Part shown: piece by piece, positions 8,489 through 17,220 of the stretch
Layout: each line of letters begins with the position of its first letter
How positions within the stretch are numbered: position 1 is the stretch's first letter
NCBI RefSeq assembly: GCF_010500925.1
Contig: NZ_QVMG01000009.1
Location: 1-45,607 of the forward strand
Direction of reading: 5' to 3'
Length of the DNA: 45,607 nt
DNA from: Parabacteroides sp. 52
GTDB lineage: Bacteria > Bacteroidota > Bacteroidia > Bacteroidales > Tannerellaceae
Translations under genes and position numbers: made by a program
The notes under the pieces: model-generated
What the model saw: the letters and a program-made list of their open reading frames with translations, nothing else
Told to the model about the DNA's origin: nothing
Databases searched by the model: none

Positions 8489-9076
8489 ATGAATAAAGTA
8501 AGCTACGCCCTGGGATTAAGTATCGGGAACAATTTTCAAAGTTCCGGTATCAACGATTTAGACGTAAACGATTTCACACAAGGGCTGAAAGATGTATTGG
8601 AAGGAGCAACCCCTCGTATAGACTACGACGAGGCCAAACAGTTGATAAACGATTACTTCGTCCGGTTGCAATCCGAGAAATTGGAAAACAACAAAAAAGC
8701 AGGCCAGGAATTCCTTGCTATCAATAAAGAGAAAGCGGGTGTCGTAGAATTACCCAGTGGCATGCAATATGAGATATTGAAAAAAGGAGAGGGTCCTATC
8801 CCTACAGCCACAGATAGCGTAAAATGCCATTACCACGGCACCTTAATAAACGGTACCGTTTTTGACAGTTCCGTTCAACGCGGTCAACCGGCTACATTCG
8901 GTGTATCCCAAGTGATCCCGGGTTGGGTAGAAGCTCTTCAATTAATGCCGGTAGGTTCTAAATGGAGATTATTTATCCCCTCCGAATTAGCCTATGGAGA
9001 ACATGGAGCAGGCGAAAGTATTGAACCGAACAGCACGCTTGTGTTCGAGGTAGAACTATTGGATATTGTAAAATAA
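8489..9076 (+). CDS. FKBP-type peptidyl-prolyl cis-trans isomerase, cytoplasmic
   Basis: The 195-residue product has an FKBP N-terminal dimerisation segment (about 1-80, starting MNKVSYALGLSIG) and a C-terminal FKBP domain (about 105-195). The FKBP core shows VKCHYHGTLINGTVFDSS, then VIPGWVEALQLMPVG and LAYGEHGAG, the usual FKBP active-site wall. It should catalyse cis-trans isomerisation of Xaa-Pro bonds and act as a folding helper. There is no signal peptide, so it is probably cytoplasmic (FklB-like). The frame is open upstream to 8171, but that part is repeat DNA and lies upstream of the -7 box at 8452, and homology starts at MNKVSYALG, so ATG 8489 is chosen. It probably forms an operon with the paralogue 20 bp downstream. 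Confidence 0.93.
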   Translation: MNKVSYALGLSIGNNFQSSGINDLDVNDFTQGLKDVLEGATPRIDYDEAKQLINDYFVRLQSEKLENNKKAGQEFLAINKEKAGVVELPSGMQYEILKKGEGPIPTATDSVKCHYHGTLINGTVFDSSVQRGQPATFGVSQVIPGWVEALQLMPVGSKWRLFIPSELAYGEHGAGESIEPNSTLVFEVELLDIVK

Positions 9077-9096
9077 TAACATAAAAGTAAAGTAAA

Positions 9097-9807
9097 ATGA
9101 AAAAATTGAATGTATTAGCCGTTACAATGATTGTTGTAGCTGGTATTTTTGCCACTTCCTGTCAATCCAGAAAAAGCACAAACCTGAAAACAGGTATTGA
9201 CAGTGTGAGTTATGCGATTGGTATGCTTAACGGAGAAGGGTTCAAACAGAACTACCTGGACAATCTTCCCGGCGAACCGGTGGACATCGACCTGTTTATG
9301 GCTGCATTTGAAGAAGCCTTGAAAGGTAAAAGCGAAGGATTCAAAATCAAACCGGACGAAGCCCAAGCTTTCATACAAACTTATTTCACAGAGGTACAAG
9401 CCCGTGAATCAGCCAAAGCATTAGAAGAAGAAACTAAATTCTTAGAAGAAAACAAAGCCAAAGCAGGTGTAATCACTACACAAAGCGGTTTGCAATATCA
9501 GGTGATCACAGAAGGAACCGGACCCAAACCAACCGAATCAGACAAAGTGAAAGTTCATTACACAGGAACCCTGTTGGACGGAACAGAATTTGATAGTACT
9601 ATTACCCGGGGAGAACCTGCTGTATTTGGAGTAACTCAAGTTATTCAAGGTTGGCAAGAAGGTTTGCAAATCATGCCGGTAGGATCTAAATATATCCTTT
9701 GGATTCCTTCCAATCTGGCCTATGGTGAACGCGGAATGGGTCAAGACATCAAATCGAACAGCACACTGAAATTCGAGTTGGAACTCTTAGAGATTGTCAA
9801 AGACTAA
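9097..9807 (+). CDS. FKBP-type peptidyl-prolyl isomerase, lipoprotein
   Basis: This 236-residue paralogue of the preceding gene carries a lipoprotein signal, MKKLNVLAVTM... ending in ATSC with the lipid-attachment cysteine at about residue 22. It should therefore act in the cell envelope (periplasmic face, FkpA/Mip-like). An N-terminal FKBP helical segment (about 35-120) precedes the isomerase domain (about 140-236), with VKVHYTGTLLDGTEFDST, VIQGWQEGLQIMPVG and LAYGERGMG. The pair thus supplies related folding enzymes to cytoplasm and envelope. A strong hairpin terminator follows at 9831-9873, closing the two-gene unit. Confidence 0.94.
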   Translation: MKKLNVLAVTMIVVAGIFATSCQSRKSTNLKTGIDSVSYAIGMLNGEGFKQNYLDNLPGEPVDIDLFMAAFEEALKGKSEGFKIKPDEAQAFIQTYFTEVQARESAKALEEETKFLEENKAKAGVITTQSGLQYQVITEGTGPKPTESDKVKVHYTGTLLDGTEFDSTITRGEPAVFGVTQVIQGWQEGLQIMPVGSKYILWIPSNLAYGERGMGQDIKSNSTLKFELELLEIVKD

Positions 9808-9830
9808 TCTTGCATTTGGATAACAAAAAG

Positions 9831-9873
9831 GCAGGCAAAACATGTTTCGCAGCATGTTTTGCCTGCTTTTTTT
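9831..9873 (+). terminator. Rho-independent terminator after the FKBP pair
   Basis: Perfect 14-bp stem gcaggcaaaacatg (9831-9844) with catgttttgcctgc (9853-9866), an 8-nt loop, then seven T residues. Confidence 0.93.
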
Positions 9874-9926
9874 GCATAAATATCACTTTTCCCTTTCAGA
9901 ATGACATTTATTAGAAAATAATTATA

Positions 9927-9934
9927 TACTTTTG
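9927..9934 (+). promoter_or_regulatory. Promoter -7 box for the Lrp/AsnC gene
   Basis: TACTTTTG matches TAnnTTTG and ends 41 bp before the ATG at 9976. No clear -33 TTTG is visible. Confidence 0.45.
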
Positions 9935-9975
9935 ATATCAGAAACAGAAATACTTATATTAAAAGCATTATTATA

Positions 9976-10446
9976 ATGGAAAAGATTGACAAACTGGATC
10001 GGCAAATACTCAATATCATATCCAAAAATGCCCGCATCCCTTTTAAAGATGTAGCCGAAGAATGTGGCGTTTCACGAGCAGCGATACATCAACGGGTACA
10101 GCGCATGATTGATATGAATGTGATCGTAGGCTCAGGTTATCATATCAATCCTAAAATATTAGGGTATAACACATGTACCTATATCGGTGTGAAGCTCGAA
10201 CGCGGCTCGATGTATAAAGATGTTGTTCCTGAATTTGAAAAGATACCGGAAGTGGTAGAATGTCATTTCACTACGGGACCATATACCATGTTAATCAAGT
10301 TATATGCCCGTGACAACGAACATCTGATGGAACTTCTGAACACGAAAATACAAGAAATAGAAGGAGTAACAGCTACGGAGACCTTGATCTCCCTGCGTCA
10401 GAGTGTCAAACGAGAGATCCCTATCTGCAAACCGGAGGATCAATAA
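9976..10446 (+). CDS. Lrp/AsnC-family transcriptional regulator
   Basis: The 156-residue product has the standard layout. An N-terminal winged HTH (about 5-60) contains LDRQILNIISKNARIPFKDV and a recognition helix with GVSRAAIHQRVQRM. A C-terminal RAM/ligand-binding domain (about 68-145) contains VECHFTTGPYTMLIKLYA. Family members form octamers or dimers that bind DNA and sense amino acids or related small molecules. It converges with the hut operon (hutH ends 137 bp away). Control of amino-acid metabolism, possibly including histidine, is plausible, but no binding site was identified. It is probably monocistronic with its own promoter and terminator. Confidence 0.92.
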   Translation: MEKIDKLDRQILNIISKNARIPFKDVAEECGVSRAAIHQRVQRMIDMNVIVGSGYHINPKILGYNTCTYIGVKLERGSMYKDVVPEFEKIPEVVECHFTTGPYTMLIKLYARDNEHLMELLNTKIQEIEGVTATETLISLRQSVKREIPICKPEDQ

Positions 10447-10466
10447 AACAATAGGTTATATACGCG

Positions 10467-10505
10467 AAAGGGACTGTCCGAAAACAATCGGATAGTCCCT
10501 TTCTC
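10467..10505 (+). terminator. Terminator after the Lrp/AsnC gene
   Basis: AAAGGGACTGTCCGA (10467-10481) pairs with TCGGATAGTCCCTTT (10487-10501), with one G-T pair, across a short A-rich loop. A T/C-rich run (ttctctttctt) follows on the plus strand. It may also stop hutH transcripts arriving from the other side, though no U-run follows on that strand. Confidence 0.8.
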
Positions 10506-10532
10506 TTTCTTACACCGGGAAAAGGCTCCCCA

Positions 10533-10601
10533 TCAAAATTTGTATTTTGCCGCCAAGAGAAATGCACGCCCCGGGGAGTTATTCAACCGGAATATCTCCG
10601 C
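10533..10601 (-). pseudogene. Relic of a TonB-dependent receptor C-terminus
   Basis: In a frame different from hutH, the minus strand from 10601 reads AEIFRLNNSPGRAFLLAA, then KYKF and a TGA stop at 10533-10535. A strand-like phrase with NSPGR, a hydrophobic stretch and a terminal aromatic (KYKF-stop) is the usual ending of a Bacteroidetes TonB-dependent receptor. Only about 22 codons remain, and they overlap the last few codons of hutH. I infer that a receptor gene once stood next to hutH and was deleted almost completely. The match is short, so chance is not excluded. Confidence 0.45.
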
Positions 10602-12076
10602 AAGAAAGCTACGGCACGGTGGATTTCCGTATACATGATAATATCGTCTTCGACGAAAGGAACTTCTTTGCGGAAGTCTTTGAGGAACTTTTCCAGGAGG
10701 GGTGAGGTCTTTGCCGGACGGCGGAAGTCGACTCCCTGGGCCGCATTCATCAGCTCGATGGCCAGGATATGATCCAGATTATCCATGATCTTAAAAAGTT
10801 TGGTGGCTGCATTGGCACCCATGCTGACATGATCTTCCTGTCCGTTGCTGGAGACGATAGAATCGCTGCTGGCGGGATAACAATACATCTTGTTCTGGCT
10901 GACCATGCTGGCCGAAGCGTATTGGGGAATCATAAAACCGGAGTTGAGTCCCGGATTGGCCACGAGAAATTCGGGTAATCCTCTCAACCCCATGATAAGC
11001 TGGGCTACACGCCGTTCGGATATATTACCTAACTCAGCCAGGGCGATTGCCAGATAATCATAAGCCAAAGCCAAAGGTTGTCCATGGAAGTTACCTCCGG
11101 AAAGGATTTTGTCTTCTTCGGGAAAGATCGTCGGGTTGTCGGTCACGGAGTTGATCTCTGTGAGTAAGACCGTTGTCACATAGCGGATCGCATCTTTTGT
11201 CGCTCCATGCACCTGCGGGATACAACGGAAAGAATAAGGATCTTGTACATGTTCTTTCTTCCGGTTAATCAGTTCACTACCTTCAAGCAAACGCCGGAAT
11301 TCGGCACCTGTCTCTATCTGACCCTGGTGTGGACGGATCTGCTGGATGCAATCCATAAACGGGTCGATGAGTCCGTCGAAAGCCTCCAGCGAGATGGCGG
11401 CAATCAGGTCAGCCCGCCGGGAGATATTGAAAGCACGAAGCAAGGCAAAAACACCGTTTGCGCTCATAAACTGTGTGCCATTCAACAAGGCCAGTCCTTC
11501 TTTGCTTTTTAGCTTGACCGGTTTCCAGGCAAATTCATCCAATACAGCAATGGCTTCCCGCTTTTTGCCTTTGTAATACACATCCCCCACTCCGATCAGG
11601 GGCAGAAAAAGATTGGCCAAAGGAGCCAGGTCACCCGATGCCCCTAAGGAGCCCCGGTCATAGACGATCGGCAGGATATCATTATTAAAGAAATCGAGGA
11701 TGCGTTGCACGGTGATGACCTGCACCCCGCTATGCCCCAGCGACAATGCCTGGGCTTTCAGGAGCATCATCAGGCGTATGATTACCGGGCTTACTTCATC
11801 TCCCACACTACAGGCATGGCTCTTTACCAGGTTTTCCTGTAAGGTACTTAATTCATCGGGAGAGATATTTTTATTGCAGAGAGAACCAAATCCGGTAGTG
11901 ATGCCATACAAGGGGCCTTGCTGTTGTTCAATTTTCTGATCGAGATAGTCTCGGCAACGTTGAATGCGTTCACGCACCTCAGTTGTCAACTCCAGTTTCA
12001 TATTGGCACTCAATATACGCTCAATACTTTCAAAGGTAAGCGGTTCCGAGCCGACGTAATATACATTATTTCCCAT
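10583..12076 (-). CDS. hutH: Histidine ammonia-lyase
   Basis: HutH removes ammonia from L-histidine to give trans-urocanate, the first step of histidine degradation. The 497-residue length fits the family. The MIO prosthetic group forms from the Ala-Ser-Gly triad, seen at residues 146-148 in DRGSLGASGDLAPLANL. The catalytic Tyr lies in GPLYGITTGFG (about residue 57), and the conserved block NFHGQPLALAYD is also present. It is the last gene of the minus-strand hut operon, 23 bp after fchA. Its final residues (LRRYSG) overlap a short relic in another frame, so the extreme C-terminus may have been altered by a deletion; catalytic residues are untouched. Confidence 0.97.
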   Translation of the reverse strand: MGNNVYYVGSEPLTFESIERILSANMKLELTTEVRERIQRCRDYLDQKIEQQQGPLYGITTGFGSLCNKNISPDELSTLQENLVKSHACSVGDEVSPVIIRLMMLLKAQALSLGHSGVQVITVQRILDFFNNDILPIVYDRGSLGASGDLAPLANLFLPLIGVGDVYYKGKKREAIAVLDEFAWKPVKLKSKEGLALLNGTQFMSANGVFALLRAFNISRRADLIAAISLEAFDGLIDPFMDCIQQIRPHQGQIETGAEFRRLLEGSELINRKKEHVQDPYSFRCIPQVHGATKDAIRYVTTVLLTEINSVTDNPTIFPEEDKILSGGNFHGQPLALAYDYLAIALAELGNISERRVAQLIMGLRGLPEFLVANPGLNSGFMIPQYASASMVSQNKMYCYPASSDSIVSSNGQEDHVSMGANAATKLFKIMDNLDHILAIELMNAAQGVDFRRPAKTSPLLEKFLKDFRKEVPFVEDDIIMYTEIHRAVAFLRRYSG

Positions 12077-12099
12077 TCGTCTTACTTATTGATTGCGGT

Positions 12100-12723
12100 T
12101 TACAATTGTGTCTTTATCCATTCCAGCAACTTTGTCTCTATCCGGATCGCTTCGGCTTCGAGGCGGTCGGCCTTTTCTGTCATCCGTTTTACATAGGCTT
12201 CATCTTTAATAGACGATAAGTTGATGCGTACATTTAATAAGGCTGCCAACACACAGGTACGGGCTGACATCATGGCCACACATACATCCGTTACCGCATT
12301 TTGGTTTCCTTTATGTGCTACATAGATAGCTGTCTCCATGACTTCAGCCATTTTTTCTGCTACCTGCATGGGAACATTGGCAGCCTCTTTGGTTGCTTCC
12401 TGGATCTCCTGGTTGCGTTTATTTATTTCCTCCTCTGTCTCTTTGGGTAGTTTGAAGGCATTGAACACCCGATTATAGGCTTCGCTATCTTTATCGATAA
12501 GCGCGATAAATTTTTGTTGCATCGTAGCTGCTTCAACGGCGATGACCTGCATTTGCCCTTCGTATTCGGCATATTTCTTTTTACCGATGGTCAAATTGGC
12601 CACCATCTCCGTCAATGCGGTTGCGATAGCCCCGTTAAGGGCTGCGATACTTCCCCCTCCCGGAACAGGCGTATTAGACGCTGTCTCGGCCAGGAATTCT
12701 TTGATTGTTAAGTCTGCTAACAT
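12100..12723 (-). CDS. fchA: Formimidoyltetrahydrofolate cyclodeaminase / cyclohydrolase-like protein
   Basis: The 207-residue protein belongs to the FTCD_C family, which converts 5-formimino-THF to 5,10-methenyl-THF and ammonia. The N-terminal glycine-rich signature TPVPGGGSIAALNGA (about 18-32) is characteristic. The rest is mostly helical, with EAANVPMQVAEKMAEVME and a GNQNAVTDVCVAMMSART segment, all typical of this small all-alpha enzyme. In animals the domain is fused to the formiminotransferase; here it is a separate gene in the same operon, between hutI and hutH. Its role is to recover the one-carbon unit and the last nitrogen from the FtcD product. A 62-bp AT-rich repeat precedes it. 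Confidence 0.93.
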   Translation of the reverse strand: MLADLTIKEFLAETASNTPVPGGGSIAALNGAIATALTEMVANLTIGKKKYAEYEGQMQVIAVEAATMQQKFIALIDKDSEAYNRVFNAFKLPKETEEEINKRNQEIQEATKEAANVPMQVAEKMAEVMETAIYVAHKGNQNAVTDVCVAMMSARTCVLAALLNVRINLSSIKDEAYVKRMTEKADRLEAEAIRIETKLLEWIKTQL

Positions 12724-12726
12724 GGT

Positions 12727-12762
12727 TTTTTATAATTGTAAATTATTAATTGTAAATTGTAA
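12727..12762. repeat. AT-rich heptamer-like repeat between hutI and fchA
   Basis: The gap holds degenerate copies of ATTGTAA/ATTATTA (attgtaaattattaattgt and onward). It resembles the tail of the dispersed repeats at 7931 and 45472. It interrupts an otherwise tight operon without an obvious terminator. Confidence 0.5.
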
Positions 12763-12785
12763 CTTCTTTATATTTTGTCCCTTCT

Positions 12786-14024
12786 TCACTTCTTTAGGAT
12801 CTCTCCTTTTTTGATTACTGTATCTACGATGTTCATGCCAAAATGGTAGGGGAGAAACTTATACGAGGGATATTGCAGGAGAATCATATCGGCTTGTTTG
12901 CCTACGTCGATGCTCCCGATCGTATCGGCCCGATCCAATGCAGCAGCTCCGTTGATCGTAAGGGCTGTAATTACCTCTTCGGGGGAAAGTTTCATATAGA
13001 TACAGGCAATAGCGATCAACATCGGGATAGAAGACGAAAAGCAGCTTCCCGGGTTCAGGTCGGAGGCCAGGGCCACGGCACATCCGGCATCGATCATTTC
13101 CCGGCCACGGGCATAAGGCTCTTTGAGAGAAAAAGCGGTCAACGGCAACAGGGTGGCAACAACCTCTTTGGCCGCCATTTGCCGGATCCCTTCGTCGGAA
13201 GCATATAACAGATGATCGGCGCTGGTTGCTTGCAGGCGAGCAGCTAACTCCGCTCCGCCCAGAGGGACAATTTCATCGGCATGCAGTTTCAGTTTCAAGC
13301 CATATTGCCGGGCAGCCAATAAGAGACGTTCGCTTTGTTCGAGGGAAAAGACTCCTTTCTCACAGAACACATCACAGAAGTCCACACCCCACTCCGGTTG
13401 TATATGAGGCAAAGCCTCTGCGATCAGGAAGTCGATGTATGCATCCGGTCTTCCGACAAACTCGGGAGGCAGAGCATGGGCACCCAGATAAGTGGAAACA
13501 ATACCTATCGGATGTTTCATACGTAGGGAAGCCATCACCTCCAATTGCCGGATTTCTGTTTCGAGGTCCAAGCCATACCCACTCTTCCCCTCAACGGTAG
13601 TTACCCCCATAGCCAGAAACTCATCGAGCCGGGAACGGGCGGTCTCATATAACTGTTCGAAATTACTTTCCCGGGTTGCTTTCATCGTATGTACGATACC
13701 CCCTCCTCGTTCCATGATCGACATATAACTGTCTCCCCGCAGACGCCAGGAGAATTCTTCCTGCCTGTATCCGCCGAAGACAAAATGTGTATGACTGTCA
13801 ACAAAACCAGGCAAAAGAGCTTTGCCTCTGGCATCGATCTCGGGATAATACGTATTCAGTCGCCCCATCACCTCGGCCGTCGTTCCGACATCTGTGATAA
13901 TACCGTCTTCGATAGCTACTGCCCCGTCTTCGATAATTCCCAGGTTCGCCATTTCTTGGCCTTTCTTGGCAGCAAAACCGGAACAGGTAACGAGCTGGGT
14001 GATATTTTTTATGAGTAACTTCAT
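12786..14024 (-). CDS. hutI: Imidazolonepropionase
   Basis: HutI hydrolyses 4-imidazolone-5-propionate to N-formimino-L-glutamate. It is an amidohydrolase-superfamily TIM barrel with one metal ion. Seen here are the metal-binding HTH of DSHTHFVFGGYR (H78, H80), GKSGYGLDLETE, the HADEI motif and SDLNPGS near the end, all HutI hallmarks. The frame also has an ATG at 14048 directly after the ftcD stop (TAAATG). I prefer ATG 14024 (412 residues) because AAGGAA lies just before it and family homology starts at KLLIKNITQ. Translational coupling with ftcD is likely with either start. Confidence 0.96.
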   Translation of the reverse strand: MKLLIKNITQLVTCSGFAAKKGQEMANLGIIEDGAVAIEDGIITDVGTTAEVMGRLNTYYPEIDARGKALLPGFVDSHTHFVFGGYRQEEFSWRLRGDSYMSIMERGGGIVHTMKATRESNFEQLYETARSRLDEFLAMGVTTVEGKSGYGLDLETEIRQLEVMASLRMKHPIGIVSTYLGAHALPPEFVGRPDAYIDFLIAEALPHIQPEWGVDFCDVFCEKGVFSLEQSERLLLAARQYGLKLKLHADEIVPLGGAELAARLQATSADHLLYASDEGIRQMAAKEVVATLLPLTAFSLKEPYARGREMIDAGCAVALASDLNPGSCFSSSIPMLIAIACIYMKLSPEEVITALTINGAAALDRADTIGSIDVGKQADMILLQYPSYKFLPYHFGMNIVDTVIKKGEILKK

Positions 14025-14048
14025 TTTCAACTGTTCCTTTTCAATCAT

Positions 14049-14954
14049 TTAGCTGTTTAGCTTGTATTCCAAGACCTGATCCAAGGAGAAGTTTTCCAAT
14101 CCCAGGTAATAAGAGGCGGTGTCGATCAATGCTTCCATGGGAACTAATCCAACGATTTCGCTTCCGACTACAGGTACCCCATAGCGGCGTGCCTCTACTT
14201 TGACTAATTCGAAGGCCCGGTAAAGAGCGGTCTTTGTATAGTCCGTCATATTGATAGAGACCTGTACGATGCCCCGGTCGGTTAGTTCGACCCCCATTGC
14301 TTTGCAATAACGCAGTCCCCCACCGATGAAACGGATCTTTTTGGCGATGTCCGACGCTATCTCTAACTTATCTGTTCCCAGGTTTACATTATAAGCAACC
14401 AAAGGCATACGTGCTCCAATAGCGACTGTACCGGCTGTAATATGTCTTTCGGACGGGCCGTAGTCCGGTCTCCATTCGGGTTGTTTGATCTTCTCGGCCA
14501 TGCCTTCAAATTCCCCTTTGCGTACAGTCGCGAGGTTCTCCCGGTGTGGAGCCGAGGCCGATTTCTCATAGAGAAAGACCGGCAGGTTATACCGGGAAGC
14601 TACCGTTTCTCCTACCTCTTTAGACAGGGCTATCGCTTCCTCCATCGTACATCCCCGGATAGGGATAAAAGGGACTACATCAACGGCTCCCATACGCGGG
14701 TGCTGGCCATGATGCTTATTTAAGTCGATCAGCTCCACCGCTTGTCCGATTGCTTCAATCACTGCTGCCTTCAAGGCTTGGGGTTCGCCTACGACAGTAA
14801 CGACCAATCGGTTATGATCCTCATCGTTGCTGTAATCAAGGAGCTTGACCCCCGGTTTTCCCCGAAAAGGAGAAATCAATTTTTCTATTTTATCTAAATC
14901 TCGTCCTTCACTGAAGTTCGGGACACATTCCATTATTTGACTCCAACTGCTCAT
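14049..14954 (-). CDS. ftcD: Glutamate formimidoyltransferase
   Basis: The protein moves the formimino group of N-formimino-L-glutamate to tetrahydrofolate, yielding glutamate and 5-formimino-THF. The 301 residues correspond to the formiminotransferase domains alone. The N-terminal part has MECVPNFSEGRD and the HGQHPRMGAVDVVPFIP active-site segment (catalytic His region near residue 82). The C-terminal part has YNVNLGTDKLEIA and GVELTDRGIVQVSINMTD. The cyclodeaminase half is encoded separately by fchA two genes away. It sits 10 bp after hutU and immediately before hutI, so translation is probably coupled. Confidence 0.96.
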   Translation of the reverse strand: MSSWSQIMECVPNFSEGRDLDKIEKLISPFRGKPGVKLLDYSNDEDHNRLVVTVVGEPQALKAAVIEAIGQAVELIDLNKHHGQHPRMGAVDVVPFIPIRGCTMEEAIALSKEVGETVASRYNLPVFLYEKSASAPHRENLATVRKGEFEGMAEKIKQPEWRPDYGPSERHITAGTVAIGARMPLVAYNVNLGTDKLEIASDIAKKIRFIGGGLRYCKAMGVELTDRGIVQVSINMTDYTKTALYRAFELVKVEARRYGVPVVGSEIVGLVPMEALIDTASYYLGLENFSLDQVLEYKLNS

Positions 14955-14964
14955 ATGTATATAT

Positions 14965-16953
14965 TTATATATTTGATACTATCTTCTTGATAAAGGCCTC
15001 TTCTGCAATGTAAGGAAGGGTAATATGATAATCCGACGGATGGTTTTCATTGAATCTGGCAGATGTATCCATGGCATGCGGGTTACGCGCCCAGGAACGG
15101 CGGGCAACTCCTCCCATTACATCCCATAACATAGCCGTCCGAAGGATCTCATCTACCCGCTCACTTCCGTCCAATACCATCCCGAAACCTCCGTTAATAG
15201 ACTTCCCGATTCCGACGCCCCCTCCGTTATGCAAGGCTATCAGGCTCATACCCCGGGCTGCATTTCCGGCAAAACATTGCACAGCCATATCGGCCATCAC
15301 ATTGCTTCCGTCGTAAATATTCGCTGTTTCGCGAAAAGGTGAATCCGTTCCACTCACATCGTGATGATCGCGTCCCAGCATCACCGGACCTATCTCTTTC
15401 TTACGCACCATCTCATTGAAACGCAAGGCGATCTTCAACCGTCCTTCCGCATCCTGATAAAGGATACGGGCTTGGGTACCCACCACCAGTTTGTTTTTTT
15501 TCGCATCGCGTATCCAGTTATAATTATCCCTGTCCTGGCCCCGGCGGGAAGGATCGATACATTCCATAGCTGCCTGGTCGGTTTTAAACAGATCCTCCTG
15601 TTCTCCACTCAGGCAGACCCAGCGAAAAGGGCCATAGCCATAATCGAATAATTCGGGTCCCATGATATCTTCCACATAAGAAGGCCAGATAAAACCATCC
15701 TTTTCATCGATCCCATTCCGGGATATCTCTTTTACACCGGCATCATAGATAGCTTTCATAAAAGAGTTGCCATAGTCAAAGAAGTAAGTGTTCCGGGCTA
15801 CCAACTTCCGGATTACTTCATAATGACGATACAATGTCTTATCAACGGCTTGCCGGAAGGCCTCGCGGTCGTGGGTCAACAAATGGGTACGCTCCTCAAA
15901 ACTTAATCCGACCGGACAATACCCTCCTTCATATACGGCGTGACAAGAAGTCTGATCGCTCAATAAGTCGATCGAAATGGCGTTTTGTTCGGCATATTCG
16001 AGCAGGTCGACAATGTTTCCATGGAAAGCAATAGATACCGGTCTTTTCTCTTTCCGGGCCATCTCTGCCAGACGAAAAGCCTCGTCCATCTGGTTGGTCA
16101 CATATTCCACCCATCCCTGTTCCCTGCGCGTCTCAATACGGGAAGCATCCACCTCGGCTGTAATAGAAGCAGCACCAGCAATCAAGGCTGCTTTGGGTTG
16201 TGCCCCGCTCATCCCTCCCAAGCCAGAAGAAACAAACAGGTACCCTCTTAGATCCTTATCTTGGGGTATGCCCCACTTTTTACGACCCGCATTCAGAAGC
16301 GTATTAAAGGTTCCGTGTACAATGCCCTGGGGACCGATATACATCCATCCACCGGCAGTCATTTGCCCGTAATTCGCTACGCCCATCTGAGCCGCGATGT
16401 GCCAGTCTTTGGGATTATCGAACATGCCAACCATCAGAGAATTGGTAATGATTACCCGGGGAGCATCCGGCTTGGACTGGAAAAGTCCTAAGGGATGTCC
16501 TGACTCAATGACAAGGGTTTGTTCTTGTGTAAGTTCTTCCAGGTATTGCTTTATCAAGCGATATTGCATCCAATTCTGACAGACCTGCCCGGTCTCTCCA
16601 TAGGTAACCAATTCATACGGATAAAGTGCGATATCAAAACAAAGATTATTATCAATCATTACCTGAAAAGCTTTACCTTCCAGGCAGTTCCCTTTGTACT
16701 GATCAATGGGTTTTGCTTTCAGATCCCCTTCAGGTCGATACCGATAGCCGTAAATACGTCCGTATGTAAGAAGTTCACGCATAAACTCCGGTGCAATGGT
16801 TTCATGATATTCAGTAGGGATATACCGCAAAGCATTTTTTAATGCCACCTCGGTTTGCGCAGGTGTTAAAGAGTACCCCCGGTCGGGAGCCCGGCGAATA
16901 CCCGGAACGAAAGCGGGGTATGCCGGCAGTGGGTTGCTTAGATCTATATGCAT
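14965..16953 (-). CDS. hutU: Urocanate hydratase (long form)
   Basis: HutU adds water to urocanate to form imidazolonepropionate, using tightly bound NAD+ as an electrophile. The NAD-binding signature GLGGMSGAQPKAA is at about residues 244-256. Other conserved blocks include QMTAGGWMYIGPQGIVHGT, LSDQTSCHAVYEGGYCPVG, GRDHHDVSGTDSPFRET and HNGGGVGIGKSINGGFG. At 662 residues it is of the longer urocanase type rather than the roughly 555-residue proteobacterial type. It is the first gene of the operon hutU-ftcD-hutI-fchA-hutH. The 267-bp region upstream is shared with the divergent ddh gene and contains a GGCAAT-n18-ATTGCC dyad. No clean TAnnTTTG box for hutU was found. Confidence 0.97.
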   Translation of the reverse strand: MHIDLSNPLPAYPAFVPGIRRAPDRGYSLTPAQTEVALKNALRYIPTEYHETIAPEFMRELLTYGRIYGYRYRPEGDLKAKPIDQYKGNCLEGKAFQVMIDNNLCFDIALYPYELVTYGETGQVCQNWMQYRLIKQYLEELTQEQTLVIESGHPLGLFQSKPDAPRVIITNSLMVGMFDNPKDWHIAAQMGVANYGQMTAGGWMYIGPQGIVHGTFNTLLNAGRKKWGIPQDKDLRGYLFVSSGLGGMSGAQPKAALIAGAASITAEVDASRIETRREQGWVEYVTNQMDEAFRLAEMARKEKRPVSIAFHGNIVDLLEYAEQNAISIDLLSDQTSCHAVYEGGYCPVGLSFEERTHLLTHDREAFRQAVDKTLYRHYEVIRKLVARNTYFFDYGNSFMKAIYDAGVKEISRNGIDEKDGFIWPSYVEDIMGPELFDYGYGPFRWVCLSGEQEDLFKTDQAAMECIDPSRRGQDRDNYNWIRDAKKNKLVVGTQARILYQDAEGRLKIALRFNEMVRKKEIGPVMLGRDHHDVSGTDSPFRETANIYDGSNVMADMAVQCFAGNAARGMSLIALHNGGGVGIGKSINGGFGMVLDGSERVDEILRTAMLWDVMGGVARRSWARNPHAMDTSARFNENHPSDYHITLPYIAEEAFIKKIVSNI

Positions 16954-17014
16954 ATATATATTGGTTTTTCCTAAAATCTAACAAACTGTAAGCAAATAGG
17001 CGTTATAAACAGGC

Positions 17015-17044
17015 GGCAATGTATAATTATTCTCTCCAATTGCC
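17015..17044. promoter_or_regulatory. Dyad in the hutU-ddh intergenic region
   Basis: GGCAAT (17015-17020) and ATTGCC (17039-17044) form an inverted repeat separated by 18 bp, about 65 bp upstream of hutU. It could be an operator for hut control. The arms resemble the ends of the 22-bp palindrome units, so it could also be a lone degenerate unit. Confidence 0.3.
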
Positions 17045-17142
17045 AATATTTAACCTATGTTTAGAAGCATATGACAAAAACAAAGACAGACGTTAAATCT
17101 TTTTATGTCAGATATTTGTTCTAAAAACAGTGTCGCCGCCCC

Positions 17143-17171
17143 TTGTTAATCCCTTAGATTAACTAACTTTG
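17143..17171 (+). promoter_or_regulatory. Promoter for ddh
   Basis: TTG (17143-17145), an 18-bp spacer, then TAACTTTG (17164-17171), close to the Bacteroidetes consensus TTTG-n19-TAnnTTTG. The leader to the ATG at 17221 would be about 40 nt. Confidence 0.55.
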
Positions 17172-17220
17172 CAGCAGACACGAACAAAAGTGACTATTTT
17201 AATAATTATTCTTTTTAAGT

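Noticed and set aside
8441..9970. ATTAAAAGCATTA shared by the FKBP and Lrp/AsnC leaders (8441-8453, 9958-9970)
   Set aside because: AT-rich 13-mer at different distances from the -7 boxes; probably coincidence.
14049..14954. FtcD as a truncated bifunctional formiminotransferase-cyclodeaminase
   Set aside because: Single-domain FtcD is normal in bacteria and the cyclodeaminase is supplied by fchA in the same operon.
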